A stretch of DNA of 64,000 bases from an uncultured Prevotellaceae bacterium. GTDB lineage: Bacteria; Bacteroidota; Bacteroidia; Bacteroidales; Bacteroidaceae. The notes under the pieces are model-generated. The model was not told the origin of the DNA. It worked only from the letters and a program-made list of their open reading frames with translations, and made no database searches. Both the position numbers and the translations under genes were made by a program. The DNA is taken from the NCBI GenBank assembly GCA_949295905.1, contig CASFNA010000022.1, forward strand, positions 1 to 64,000, written 5' to 3'. Of the stretch, positions 25,666-34,877 are shown piece by piece. Each line of letters begins with the position of its first letter. The first letter of the stretch is position 1.

Positions 25666-26979
25666 TCAGTTCTCTATTTTGAGGAACATGTCTTTAAGGT
25701 TGAGCGTGGCCTTGCGGCAACCGTGTATGATGTCAAGGCCGGCGTTGCCGTCGTCGGGTGACAGGGTATAGTTAGGCTCAAAGTCAACGCAAGCCTTGCC
25801 AAGGCGGACGTCGGTGCCGCCCGTCTGGACGGTGAGCGGCGGCAGAAGGATGAGCGTCTTCATGCCGACCCGGCCTATGCCGCCGCTAAGGCGCGTCACA
25901 CGTGTGCCGGTTTTGTCGATGTCCTGCTTGTGGCGTGCGTAGTAAGAGGCGGAGAACGTAGTGGTATTGTTGCCCGTGTCGAACATCATCTTAAGCCGCT
26001 CGCCGCTCGCGTAAAGCTCTATGCGCAGGCCGTTGTTCTCGGTAAGGCAGATGTTGCGCCCCGTTTCGGGCAGCGGAGTGAGCTTTGCCGGGAACACTAC
26101 GCGCCCCTCCTTCGGGTAGACTTGCATCTCGCCGCAATGCCGCATGAAGTCAAGCCCTATGACGAAGTCGCCCGTCAGCAGGGAGTCCATCACCAAAGCG
26201 TCGTCAACGCACACCACTTCGGCGTTGCGGAAGGTCATCCCGCCCACCCTTATGCTGTCTATAATGCCGAAGAAACCGTGCGTCTTGCCCGCCCCGTTGA
26301 CGCTGATTGTGTCAGGCAGAAGCCGTGCCCCTACCTTCCGCGCATAGTCAATAGAACAGAAGGAGGTGGGGCATCCCGTGTCGAGCACTGCCCGGCAGCT
26401 GCGCCCGTTGACGCTCGCCGGTATGCAGAGCATGTAGCCGCGCTTGGCCGTGTCACCCCAAGCGGAGAGGTCAATCTCGCGGAACTCGGCACTGACGGCC
26501 ACATCCTGCGCCGGGCGTTCAAGCGTAGAGGGCGGCAGCTTGCTGCGGATGCCGTACAGATGGAGCGCGGCCTCGGGCTGGCGGAGGTCTATCTGGTCCG
26601 TCTGCGCCTTCACCTGGCTTATGAAGTTGCCCACTATCTCGGCGGCCTTGGCGTAGCGTTGCCGCCTCGCCTCGGTCTGTGACTGTACCAGAACCATGTT
26701 CTTGGTGTTGTCGAAGCCGATGTAGTCCTGGTAGTTACGTACCAAAGAGTCAATCAAGCTGACGGCTTCATCGTCGCGCCCGAAGTACACTGCGGCCAGC
26801 GACTCGGCCATTACGCGCAGGAAAGGAGCCTGAACGGAGTCCTTTAAAGCCGGATATCCGCGCTCAAGGGCGAACCAGTCTGACGTGTTGAGCATGTGCC
26901 CCACGCGCTCATCGGCCGTCTGCGCCAGCGCAGCCGACAGGCAAAGGCACAATGAAAAGAAAAGGATTAGTCTCTTCAT
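25666..26979 (-). CDS. Secreted retropepsin-like aspartyl protease with two DTG sites
   Basis: A 437-aa protein with a signal peptide (LILFFSLCLCLSAALA). Residues about 20-150 are helical. Two aspartyl-protease-like lobes follow: SCRAVLDTGCPTSFCSI (about residue 200) and LKMMFDTGNNTTTFSA (about 335), each followed by a hydrophobic-hydrophobic-Gly stretch (IGLDFM; GLDIIHG). Retropepsin-type enzymes normally have one DTG lobe per chain and work as dimers; two in one chain suggest a single-chain enzyme. Substrate unknown. Separate transcription unit from the lipoprotein downstream. Confidence 0.75.
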   Translation of the reverse strand: MKRLILFFSLCLCLSAALAQTADERVGHMLNTSDWFALERGYPALKDSVQAPFLRVMAESLAAVYFGRDDEAVSLIDSLVRNYQDYIGFDNTKNMVLVQSQTEARRQRYAKAAEIVGNFISQVKAQTDQIDLRQPEAALHLYGIRSKLPPSTLERPAQDVAVSAEFREIDLSAWGDTAKRGYMLCIPASVNGRSCRAVLDTGCPTSFCSIDYARKVGARLLPDTISVNGAGKTHGFFGIIDSIRVGGMTFRNAEVVCVDDALVMDSLLTGDFVIGLDFMRHCGEMQVYPKEGRVVFPAKLTPLPETGRNICLTENNGLRIELYASGERLKMMFDTGNNTTTFSASYYARHKQDIDKTGTRVTRLSGGIGRVGMKTLILLPPLTVQTGGTDVRLGKACVDFEPNYTLSPDDGNAGLDIIHGCRKATLNLKDMFLKIEN

Positions 26980-27075
26980 GACGATATGTTTACAAGAAAG
27001 TCTGCATAAATAAAAAAGTCAAGAGTCAAGAAACGCACGTTTTCTTAACTCTTAACCCTTAATTCTTAATTACCC

Positions 27076-27900
27076 TTAGAAGCTGCGGAGCCACGCTTTC
27101 AGGTCGAGCTGCATCTCGTTGTGATACTTGAACGAGTCGCGGTTGCCCCATCCGTGGCCGCCCGAGGGGTAGACGTGGAGCGTGGCCGGCACGTCGTGGC
27201 GGTACAGCTCTACGTAGTAGTTGACGCCGTTGGCCGGGAGAACGCCCTCGTCATCGTCGCTCAAAGCTATGAAGGCGCGCGGCGTAATGCGGCTTACGTG
27301 CAGGTCGTTGCTGTATTTCAGCTCCTCCTTCTTCTTCGCGTCAGGGCCGAGGAAGCAGTCGTGCGAGCCTTTATGGGTGATGTCGGGCATCATCGTTATT
27401 ACTGGATAAAAGAGTATTTGGAAGTTCGGCGCGGCCTCGCCGGTGGACTGCGTGGCTATGGTTGACGCCAGGTGGCCGCCTGCCGACGAGCCCATTATGC
27501 CAACGTCGTCGGGGTTTATGTTCCAGTTCTTTGCGTTGCGGCGCACCAACTTCATGGCTTCCTCGGCGTCGCCTACGGGCACTTTGCGGTCGCCATGCGG
27601 CAAGCGGTACTTCAACACCACCGCGGCTATGCCCATGTTGTTGAAGAACGGAGCCCAGTCGTGCCCCTCGTGGCCCATCGCCAGGTGCGAATAGCCGCCT
27701 CCGGGACATATTACTACGGCGCGGCCGGTGGCCTCCTCCTTCTTGGGCAGGTACACCCAAACCTTCGCCGAGTCGGCCTTGTCGCTGCTCTTTACGGGCA
27801 CTCCCTGCGGCCACAGGCTGATTTCAAACTTCTGCTGGGCGCACGCCGGCAGGCAAAAGGCCGCAAGCACGGCCGCAAGAATGGTCTTTCTCACTTTCAT
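27076..27900 (-). CDS. Secreted alpha/beta-hydrolase, probable xylan acetyl esterase (BD-FAE-like)
   Basis: A 274-aa exported esterase; the start at 27900 gives the signal peptide ILAAVLAAFCLPACA. The oxyanion motif is CPGGGYSHLAMGHEG and the nucleophile elbow is GIMGSSAGGHLAST; the Asp and His appear in ALSDDDEGVLP and YPSGGHGWG. This is the bifunctional feruloyl/acetyl esterase-like group that trims plant cell wall polysaccharides. It is divergent from the sialate O-acetylesterase-type gene at 28054 (153-bp gap), suggesting shared use on acetylated glycans. Confidence 0.82.
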   Translation of the reverse strand: MKVRKTILAAVLAAFCLPACAQQKFEISLWPQGVPVKSSDKADSAKVWVYLPKKEEATGRAVVICPGGGYSHLAMGHEGHDWAPFFNNMGIAAVVLKYRLPHGDRKVPVGDAEEAMKLVRRNAKNWNINPDDVGIMGSSAGGHLASTIATQSTGEAAPNFQILFYPVITMMPDITHKGSHDCFLGPDAKKKEELKYSNDLHVSRITPRAFIALSDDDEGVLPANGVNYYVELYRHDVPATLHVYPSGGHGWGNRDSFKYHNEMQLDLKAWLRSF

Positions 27901-28053
27901 TTTTGTATCAGTAATTGCACAGTTTTGTCTCAATCGTGGGCAAAAGCCTGTCTTATTGTGATTTATTAAATGTTTATTTTGCAAATATAGACATTTTTTC
28001 TGTAATATTGCAGGACGTTTGATTATTATAACAATCTATAAATCTAAGACAAC

Positions 28054-29490
28054 ATGCGTAAACGTATTTTAATGCTTTCGGTGCTTGCAGCCGCGCTGAC
28101 CGGTGTGCAAGCCAAGGTCAAGTTGCCGCATATCATCTGCGACAACATGGTTATACAACAAAACACCGACGTGCGCCTGTGGGGCACGGCGACACCCGGC
28201 GCGACGGTCAACGTGGCCGTATCGTGGAGCGGCGACGGCTACAAGGCCAAGGCCGACGGGCAAGGCAAGTGGCTGCTGACGGTGAAGTCGCCGAAGGCCG
28301 ACGGCCGCAGGCTCTCCATAAGCTTTGACGACGGCGACGGGGCGGTCAGCGTCGAGAACGTGCTGGCAGGCGAAGTGTGGGTCTGCGCGGGGCAAAGCAA
28401 CATGGAGATGCCCATCAAAGGCTTCAACGACTGCCCCATAGAGGGCTACAACGAGGTTGTGGCCGGGGCACGCGCCGACTCGCTGATACACTTCGTCAAG
28501 ATACCGAGCAGGATGAGCATGACGCCGCTCGACGACGCAGACTGCCACTGGGAGCAGTGCAGCCCGGCGACGGTTGGCGAGGCGAGCGCAACGGGCTACT
28601 TCTTCGCAAAGACCCTGACACGCGCCACGGGGGTGCCCGTAGGCCTCATCATGGCCAACAAGGGCGGCTCGCGCGTTGAGAGCTGGCTCACGAGGGAGAA
28701 CCTTGAGAAGTACACCAGCGAGGTGCTCGACTCGGCGGAGATGGTAAAGAAGTTCAAGTGGGACTTCCACCGGCCTATGCTTTGGGGCAACGCCACGTTC
28801 AACCCCATACTCCGCTACACCGTGAAAGGCATACTCTTCTACCAAGGATGCTCGAACGTGGGCGACCCGGGCAACCAGTATTCAGACCGCGTAGCACTGC
28901 TCGCGAAGCAGTGGAGGCAGCAGTTCGGCCAGGGCGACATACCCTTCTACATTGTAGAAATAGCTCCTTACGAGAGCGGCGACCCCAACGGCACATGGTC
29001 GGCAAAGCTGCGCGAGCAGCAGTTCCGCGCGTCAAGAATAATACCGAACAGCGGCATCGTGAGCACGAACGACTGCGTATATCCCTGGGAACTGAAGCAA
29101 ATCCACCCGGCGCAGAAGCGTCCCGTAGGCGAGAGACTGGCCTACCAGGCACTCAACAAGACGTATGACATGGGAACGATACTTTGCGAAAGCCCGTCGT
29201 TCAAGGAACTTACAATCAGCAACGACACATGTTACGTGAAGCTGGAGAATACCTACGGCGGCATGAACCGCATGGAGGGAATAGAAGGTTTTGAAGTGGC
29301 GGGGGCCGACAAGGTGTTCCACAAGGCCACGGCGGCATACAACGGAGGCAAGGGCGTGATAATAACATGCCCCGAGGTGAAGGCTCCCGTGGCCGTAAGG
29401 TACTGCTTCAGGAACTTCCAAATAGGCAACTTCGCCAACATGGCGGGCCTGCCGCTCATACCGTTCCGCACCGACAAGTGGGACGAATAA
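28054..29490 (+). CDS. SASA-family carbohydrate acetylesterase
   Basis: A 478-aa exported SGNH-type esterase of the sialate O-acetylesterase family. The signal peptide ends near residue 20 (ALTGVQA). An N-terminal beta domain (MVIQQNTDVRLWGTATPG) is followed by the catalytic motif EVWVCAGQSNMEMP (nucleophile Ser), MANKGGSRVESWL, and GILFYQGCSNVGDP. In Bacteroidetes these enzymes often remove acetyl groups from xylan or pectin. C-terminal beta domain from about 390. Neighbour of a second, divergent esterase. Confidence 0.88.
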   Translation: MRKRILMLSVLAAALTGVQAKVKLPHIICDNMVIQQNTDVRLWGTATPGATVNVAVSWSGDGYKAKADGQGKWLLTVKSPKADGRRLSISFDDGDGAVSVENVLAGEVWVCAGQSNMEMPIKGFNDCPIEGYNEVVAGARADSLIHFVKIPSRMSMTPLDDADCHWEQCSPATVGEASATGYFFAKTLTRATGVPVGLIMANKGGSRVESWLTRENLEKYTSEVLDSAEMVKKFKWDFHRPMLWGNATFNPILRYTVKGILFYQGCSNVGDPGNQYSDRVALLAKQWRQQFGQGDIPFYIVEIAPYESGDPNGTWSAKLREQQFRASRIIPNSGIVSTNDCVYPWELKQIHPAQKRPVGERLAYQALNKTYDMGTILCESPSFKELTISNDTCYVKLENTYGGMNRMEGIEGFEVAGADKVFHKATAAYNGGKGVIITCPEVKAPVAVRYCFRNFQIGNFANMAGLPLIPFRTDKWDE

Positions 29491-29628
29491 GTTAAGAATT
29501 AAGAGTTAAGAACTGAAAGCCAGCGTTAAACTAATTAAGAAAACATGCCTTGCAGACAGCATTCAAAGGTATTTCTATCAATTAGCTTGACGCTGGCTTT
29601 CAGTTCTTAACTCTTAATTCATAATTCT
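29491..29628. repeat. Family D inverted repeat (D3)
   Basis: About 46-bp arms (GTTAAGAATTAAGAGTTAAG ... and its complement) around a 40-bp centre. The inner part of each arm, GCCAGCGTTAAACTAATT, is related to the extra module carried by E2. Confidence 0.75.
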
Positions 29629-29681
29629 AAAAGTTCTTAACTCATAATTCTTAATTCTCCAAGTTCTTAAATATTAACAAC

Positions 29682-30209
29682 ATGGATTTGCTTGAAAAGT
29701 TTGGGTACTGCCCCGTATGCGGCAGCAAGCATTTTACGCAGAACTCGCAAAAAAGCATGAAATGCGGCAACTGCGGCTTCGAATACTTCATGAACCCGGC
29801 CGCAGCCGTGGTTGCAATCATCACCGACACCGAAGGCCGCCTGCTCGTCGAGCGGCGCAAGCTGGAGCCTGCCAAGGGTACGCTCGACCTGCCCGGAGGC
29901 TTCGCCGACACCGGCGAGACTGTTGAGGAAGCCGTGGCGCGCGAGGTGAAGGAGGAGACCGGGCTGACGGTAACATCGCAACGCTACATGTTCAGCCTGC
30001 CCAACATCTACAATTATTCCGGCCTCGACATCCCCACGCTCGACATGTTCTTCGCCTGCGAGGTAGAAGACACGTCGCAGCTCGTGGCAGGCGACGACGC
30101 CGCCGAATGCCGATGGCTCGCACCGCAGGACATACACACCGAGCTGTTCGGCCTCCGTTCTGTAAGGCACGGGGTGCAGAAATGGCTGGAGGCCAAGTTG
30201 TCAGAGTAG
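29682..30209 (+). CDS. Nudix hydrolase with N-terminal zinc ribbon
   Basis: A 175-aa protein. Residues 9-32 form a zinc ribbon (CPVCG ... CGNCG). The Nudix box is complete: GFADTGETVEEAVAREVKEETGL (about residues 74-96), giving a nucleoside-diphosphate-X hydrolase. The combination resembles NADH pyrophosphatase-type enzymes but it is shorter and lacks their N-terminal domain, so the substrate is uncertain. Preceded by D3 and followed by D4. Confidence 0.88.
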   Translation: MDLLEKFGYCPVCGSKHFTQNSQKSMKCGNCGFEYFMNPAAAVVAIITDTEGRLLVERRKLEPAKGTLDLPGGFADTGETVEEAVAREVKEETGLTVTSQRYMFSLPNIYNYSGLDIPTLDMFFACEVEDTSQLVAGDDAAECRWLAPQDIHTELFGLRSVRHGVQKWLEAKLSE

Positions 30210-30218
30210 TCTGTCTTA

Positions 30219-30384
30219 GAAGTTAAAGAATTTAAAGAAGTTATCGCCCACTGCGTTCACTAAGAAGTTAAAGCCATTACCTTTGTTGACAGACAAGCAG
30301 CAAGAGGCAAGCAGACAAGGCATTTGGCTTTAACTTCTTAGTGAACGCAGTGGGCGATAACTTCTTTAGCCTTTATAAATTCCT
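30219..30384. repeat. Family D long inverted repeat (D4)
   Basis: Arms of about 55 bp (AAGTTATCGCCCACTGCG, TTCACTAAGAAGTTAAAGCC) around a 50-bp centre containing GCAGACAAGG and a -7-like TACCTTTG. D5 at 57767 is homologous along its whole length. Confidence 0.8.
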
Positions 30385-30391
30385 TAAAAAA

Positions 30392-30811
30392 CTATTTCCT
30401 CCTGAATTCAACACGCGCCGGTATCTTCTGCCACTTGCCCTTTACGGCAAACTTCAGCGTGCTGCCGTCCTTCTTGCGGTAAGAATACGTGCCGTCGCGG
30501 TTTACCTTCAACTCGGCGGTAAAATCCTCGCTGCCGTAGTCGTTGACCACCTCTATCTCGGCGGTACGCTCGTCTATGACGGTAGACGATATAATCATCC
30601 ACAACGAGCGGCTCTGCTTCGAGCCGATGTATCCGTCCATCTGGCCGAGCACATCCTGCCCGGGCACGGTCACATCCTTGTCGTACAAGTCCATCTTTAT
30701 GTAAATCTTGTACTCGTCATCGTATATCGTCACGTCGAACGGGCGGTTCTCCTGCGCCACGGCCTGCAACGCGCCGCAGGCCAGCAGCAATACAAACAAA
30801 ATCTTTCTCAT
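30392..30811 (-). CDS. Small secreted protein of unknown function
   Basis: A 139-aa protein with a signal peptide (ILFVLLLACGALQAVA) and a mature part of about 118 residues rich in beta strands (DVTIYDDEYKIYIKMDLYD, TAEIEVVNDYG, VNRDGTYSYRKKDGSTLKF). I do not recognise a family. It ends almost at the edge of D4 and begins upstream of A7. Confidence 0.6.
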   Translation of the reverse strand: MRKILFVLLLACGALQAVAQENRPFDVTIYDDEYKIYIKMDLYDKDVTVPGQDVLGQMDGYIGSKQSRSLWMIISSTVIDERTAEIEVVNDYGSEDFTAELKVNRDGTYSYRKKDGSTLKFAVKGKWQKIPARVEFRRK

Positions 30812-30893
30812 AACGCCAAGTGTTGTTTCTGCAAAAATAACCCGTTTGCACGAAAAACCTACCGCCAGCCGTGCAAAGTTTTCTTAAAAAACA

Positions 30894-30981
30894 AAAGACG
30901 GCCTTTCACCGTGCGAAAGGCCGTCTTTTACACGCCAAAAGGCCGCATTTCATCGGGTGAAATGCGGCCTTTTGCAATGGT
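30894..30981. repeat. Family A four-unit 22-bp repeat (A7)
   Basis: Units start at 30894, 30916, 30938 and 30960. Both unit pairs are perfectly complementary: 1/2 as GACGGCC/GGCCGTC and 3/4 with the altered core GGCCGCATTTCA / TGAAATGCGGCC, a compensated double change. This copy argues most strongly for a two-hairpin structure. Confidence 0.85.
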
Positions 30982-31024
30982 GCTGTGCCTCAACAAGTTA
31001 CGGCACGGCTGCCGATGAAATGGC

Positions 31025-33139
31025 TCATTTTGCGTTAATCTCCTTCAGCAGGCGGTCGGCGTGTCCCCACTTGTCCATCATGTAGAGCACGTAGCGTATG
31101 TCAACGCCGATGCAGCGCGCGAGGTTCTTCTCGAAGTAGATGTCGCTCGAGAGGCTGTCCCAGTTGCCGTCGAAGGCCAGGCCGATAAGTTCGCCCTTGC
31201 CGTTGAACATCGGCGAGCCGCTGTTGCCGCCCGTTATGTCGTTGTTGGTAAGGAAGCAGAGCTGCATCTTGCCCGTGGTCTTGTCCTGGTACTTGCCGAA
31301 GTCCTTTGCCGAAAGCAGTTCCTTCATGATTGGTTCGGCGAAATAATCGGGCATGCGGTCGCCGTAAGCCATCTTCTCCACGATGCTCTCGGCCGTGGTG
31401 TAGTAGCCCGACGGCGAGCCGTTCATCGTGAAGCCGCCCACGCGTCCGTAGCTTAGGCGCATCGTCATGTTTGCGTCGCTGTAGTGGGGCAAGTCCTGCT
31501 CCATGCGCAGACGTGCGGCGCAGAGGTAACGCTCCTGCGTGTCGATGGAATCGGCGGTTTTGGCCAACGCCTCGCGCTGCTCCGCAAGATATTCCTGAAG
31601 GCTCAGTCCGAGCTGCACGCCCGGGTCTTCGTTGAACTTCTTTTTGTTGAAGTAGAGCTTCTTGCCGTTCTTCATCAGCACGGACTTCTTGTACAGGTGG
31701 TTGACGTAAGCCGTGTAGTCGCCGCCGAACTCGGCGTCAACCGTAGTGTAGAACGACGGCAGGTACTCGGGCGCGACGTGCTCGCGGTAGTTCTTCATCA
31801 GTGCCGCCAGCACCTCCTTGTCGAGTGCCTCGTCCCATGTGTCGCTGTTGTCGCCGAACTCGATGTACATCTTTTCGGGCTTCTTTTCAGAGCCTTTCAC
31901 CTCCATGCCGTTGCCGACCTTGAGGGCGCGGGTTACCAGCTCGCTCGTGCCGCGGAAGGTCTCGCTCCAATAATAGAACGCGCGCATACGGTCGAAACGC
32001 TCGCCGTAATACTTCGCCATGAGGTCAAAGTCGAGCTTGCCCTTGAGGTAGCCCGTGGTGTCCTGCCAATGGCGCAGGCGCAGCTCGTAGGCCTGCTTCT
32101 GCTCGATGATGCCGATGGAATCGATACATTTGTTCATTCCCATCGAGTTTTTCCAGTAGTTCGCGCTCTGTGCGTACTTCGAGTCGTACTTGATGCGCAC
32201 GGCTTCGTCGGCGCGCATGTGGCGTTGCATGATTTCCTGCTTCAGCCCGCGCACCTGCACACGCGTCGAGTTGCCTGCGTCGCGCATCTCGCGTATGCCG
32301 TAAGACGAGAGGTAACGCTCCGTGCTTCCGGGATAGCCGATGGTCATTGCGAAGTCGCCGTCCTTGTAGCCCTGCAACGAAACGGGCGCCCACGTCTTCG
32401 GGCGGTAGGGCACGTTGCGCTCGGAGTATTCCGCCGGGCCGTTGGTCTCGGGGTCGGCGTATATGCGGAACACGCTGAAGTCGCACGTCTGGCGCGGCCA
32501 CATCCAGTTGTCGGTCTCGCCGCCGTACTTGCCCATCGACTTAGGAACGGTGAACACAAGGCGCACGTCGGGGAAAAGGCGGTACGTGGTGGCGAAATAC
32601 TGGTTGCCCTCATAGTACGGGTCGATTTCCACGTGGAGCGTCTTCTCTATTTTCTTCACCGAGTCTGTCATGATGGCCGCGAGCGAGTCGATAAGCTCCG
32701 ACTGCTTGTCGAAAGGCAGGCTGTGTATGCCCATGGCCTCGAGACGCGGCGTAACGTCCTGCTGCTCTATCATGAAGCTGACAAAGAGGTTCTCGTTAGG
32801 CAGCTCCTCCTTGAAGCTCTTGGCGTAGAAACCGTTGAGCATGTAGTCGTGTTCGACGGTGGAATGGCTGCGGATAGCCTCGAAACCGCAGTGGTGGTTG
32901 GTGAATACGAGGCCGTCGGGCGACACAACAACGCCCGAGCAGAAGCCTCCGAAGAGCACCGCCGAGTTCTTGATGGCGTCCTGACTTGAATACAGGTTCT
33001 CGTAAGGCAGGCTGAAGCCGTAAGCCTTCATCTGGTTGTACACCGCCTGAGGCAGGTTGTACAGCGTCCACATTCCTTCGTCAGCCTTCGCCGGCAAGAG
33101 GGCGAGCAGACCCAGGATAAGCATTGATAACTTTTTCAT
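31025..33139 (-). CDS. S46 dipeptidyl-peptidase, DPP7-like
   Basis: A 704-aa periplasmic serine peptidase that releases dipeptides from oligopeptides, a main nutrient route in Bacteroidales. The start at 33139 gives a signal peptide (LSMLILGLLALLPAKA). The catalytic His is in LVFTNHHCGFEAIRSH (residue 82 or 83) and the Ser in ITGGNSGSPMFNGKGELIG (Ser640). The residue 18 after the Ser, which in P. gingivalis enzymes separates DPP7 (Gly) from DPP11 (Arg), is Gly here (LAFDGNW), so preference for hydrophobic rather than acidic P1 is predicted. It lies 32 bp after the flippase gene on the same strand. Confidence 0.92.
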   Translation of the reverse strand: MKKLSMLILGLLALLPAKADEGMWTLYNLPQAVYNQMKAYGFSLPYENLYSSQDAIKNSAVLFGGFCSGVVVSPDGLVFTNHHCGFEAIRSHSTVEHDYMLNGFYAKSFKEELPNENLFVSFMIEQQDVTPRLEAMGIHSLPFDKQSELIDSLAAIMTDSVKKIEKTLHVEIDPYYEGNQYFATTYRLFPDVRLVFTVPKSMGKYGGETDNWMWPRQTCDFSVFRIYADPETNGPAEYSERNVPYRPKTWAPVSLQGYKDGDFAMTIGYPGSTERYLSSYGIREMRDAGNSTRVQVRGLKQEIMQRHMRADEAVRIKYDSKYAQSANYWKNSMGMNKCIDSIGIIEQKQAYELRLRHWQDTTGYLKGKLDFDLMAKYYGERFDRMRAFYYWSETFRGTSELVTRALKVGNGMEVKGSEKKPEKMYIEFGDNSDTWDEALDKEVLAALMKNYREHVAPEYLPSFYTTVDAEFGGDYTAYVNHLYKKSVLMKNGKKLYFNKKKFNEDPGVQLGLSLQEYLAEQREALAKTADSIDTQERYLCAARLRMEQDLPHYSDANMTMRLSYGRVGGFTMNGSPSGYYTTAESIVEKMAYGDRMPDYFAEPIMKELLSAKDFGKYQDKTTGKMQLCFLTNNDITGGNSGSPMFNGKGELIGLAFDGNWDSLSSDIYFEKNLARCIGVDIRYVLYMMDKWGHADRLLKEINAK

Positions 33140-33171
33140 TTCTGTTTGTTTTTTATATTTATGAATATTGT

Positions 33172-34668
33172 TTATTTGAAGTATTTGCCTATTACTGGCA
33201 GTTGTTTCAGTGGAAAGTCGCGCGTTACTATCATCGCCGCGAACGCCAAGAGCAACACCGTATTGGCCAAGAGCGCGCCCCATACGGACAGGGAGGCGTT
33301 AACCCAGCGCATCGCGAGGCACAGGACGACGGCCACAACAACATAAAGAGCCATGTCCTTTACGGGATAATTTATTGGATAATGCCGCTGCCCAACGAAG
33401 TAAGAGAGCAGCATCGCCGTGCCGTAGCCGGCAAAACCGGCCCAGGCGCAGGCCATGTAGCCGTAGCGCGGAACGAAAACGACATTGACAATGACGAGCA
33501 CCAGACAGCCCGCTCCCGAGAACCAGGCGCCCCAGATGGTCTTGTCGATGAGCTTGTACCAGAACGACAGGTTGAAGTAAACGCCCATCATGATTTCCGC
33601 CGCCATTACGATTGGCACGACGCGCAGGCCGCTCCAGTAGTCGCTTCCGATGAGATACTTCAACAAGTCCATGTAACCTATGACGGCGAGGAAGGCCAAC
33701 AGCGTGAAGACGACAAAGTATTTCATCGCCTTGGCGTAAGTCTCGCGGTTGTCCTTGTCCTTCGCCTTGCCGAAGACGAACGGCTCGTAGGCGTATCGGA
33801 AGGCCTGCGTTATCATTGCCATTATCATCGCAATCTTGCTGGCCGCGCCGTATATGCCGAGCTGTGCATGGGCGTCGGCACCTTTATATATATAGGGGAA
33901 GAGGATTTTGTCGGCCGTCTGGTTCAGTATTCCGGCAATTCCGAGCACCAGTATGGGCCAGCTGTACGAGAGCATTCGGCGCATGAGGACGCGGTCGAAC
34001 ACGTATTTGAAGCCCGTCAGCTCCTTTACCAAGAGGAACATCAGCGCGCCGGAGCAGAACAGGTTGATATAGAAAGCGTAGCCTACGCCCACCTCCGGCG
34101 AATAGATTTGGCTTACAAAGCCCTCGCCGCCTGTGCTTTCATACCACGCCGGAAGGGCGAGGAAGAACACAAGGTTGAGCGCGATAGACATTATTATGTT
34201 GGCCAATTTGAGCGCGGCGAACTTCACCGGCCTCTTCTTGTACCGCAGATAGGCGAACGGTATGCACTGGAACGCGTCGAGCGCGACGGTCACCGCCATC
34301 ACCCATACGTATGAAGGGTGCTCCGCATAGCCCATAGCCGTCGATATGGGCGATATGAACGTAAGCACAAGCACGATGAAAACGAGCGACGTGAAGCCTA
34401 CCGCCATGAGCGTGGTAGAGTACACCCGCCGAGGGTCTTCGCCCTCCTTGTTGGCGAAGCGGAAGAAAGTTGTCTCCATGCCGTAGGTCAGGATGACAAG
34501 CAGCAACGCCGTATAGGCGTAGACATTGGTGATGACGCCGTAGCCGCCGCTGGCCGCCGACAGCGTAGCCGTGTACAGCGGAACGAGCAGATAGTTGAGG
34601 AATCGCCCCACGATGCTGCTCAGTCCGTAGATTGCGGTGTCCTTTGCGAGACTTTTCAGATTGGGCAT
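33172..34668 (-). CDS. Polysaccharide/lipid-linked oligosaccharide flippase (MOP superfamily)
   Basis: A 498-aa integral membrane protein with about 14 hydrophobic segments. The N-terminus SLAKDTAIYGLSSIVGRFLNYLLVPLYT is typical of Wzx/RfbX-type exporters, which move undecaprenyl-linked glycans across the inner membrane. No glycosyltransferase neighbours are present, so it is not part of a visible capsule locus; stand-alone copies of this group are common in Bacteroidales. Starts 63 bp from element E3. Confidence 0.85.
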   Translation of the reverse strand: MPNLKSLAKDTAIYGLSSIVGRFLNYLLVPLYTATLSAASGGYGVITNVYAYTALLLVILTYGMETTFFRFANKEGEDPRRVYSTTLMAVGFTSLVFIVLVLTFISPISTAMGYAEHPSYVWVMAVTVALDAFQCIPFAYLRYKKRPVKFAALKLANIIMSIALNLVFFLALPAWYESTGGEGFVSQIYSPEVGVGYAFYINLFCSGALMFLLVKELTGFKYVFDRVLMRRMLSYSWPILVLGIAGILNQTADKILFPYIYKGADAHAQLGIYGAASKIAMIMAMITQAFRYAYEPFVFGKAKDKDNRETYAKAMKYFVVFTLLAFLAVIGYMDLLKYLIGSDYWSGLRVVPIVMAAEIMMGVYFNLSFWYKLIDKTIWGAWFSGAGCLVLVIVNVVFVPRYGYMACAWAGFAGYGTAMLLSYFVGQRHYPINYPVKDMALYVVVAVVLCLAMRWVNASLSVWGALLANTVLLLAFAAMIVTRDFPLKQLPVIGKYFK

Positions 34669-34731
34669 AGTACCTTAAAACATTATTATCATCATTTTAT
34701 TCATCACTTAAACAGCAGCGCAAACCGCCAC

Positions 34732-34846
34732 TGTAGGGACATAATTCATTATGTCCGCACGTTTCGAAGAAACGTATTTTGGCAGATATTCACACTTGCG
34801 ATACGCCTTTTCAAGGCGTGCGGACATAATGAATTATGTCCCTACA
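34732..34846. repeat. Family E hairpin element (E3) next to a RAYT gene
   Basis: A 115-bp copy with terminal TGTAGGGACATAATTCATTA and inner hairpins GTTTC(gaa)GAAAC and ACGCCTT(ttc)AAGGCGT. Its end is 31 bp from the stop codon of the RAYT transposase. Confidence 0.85.
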
Positions 34847-34877
34847 AGGGATGGTTGCCATTAATGCAAACAAATGC

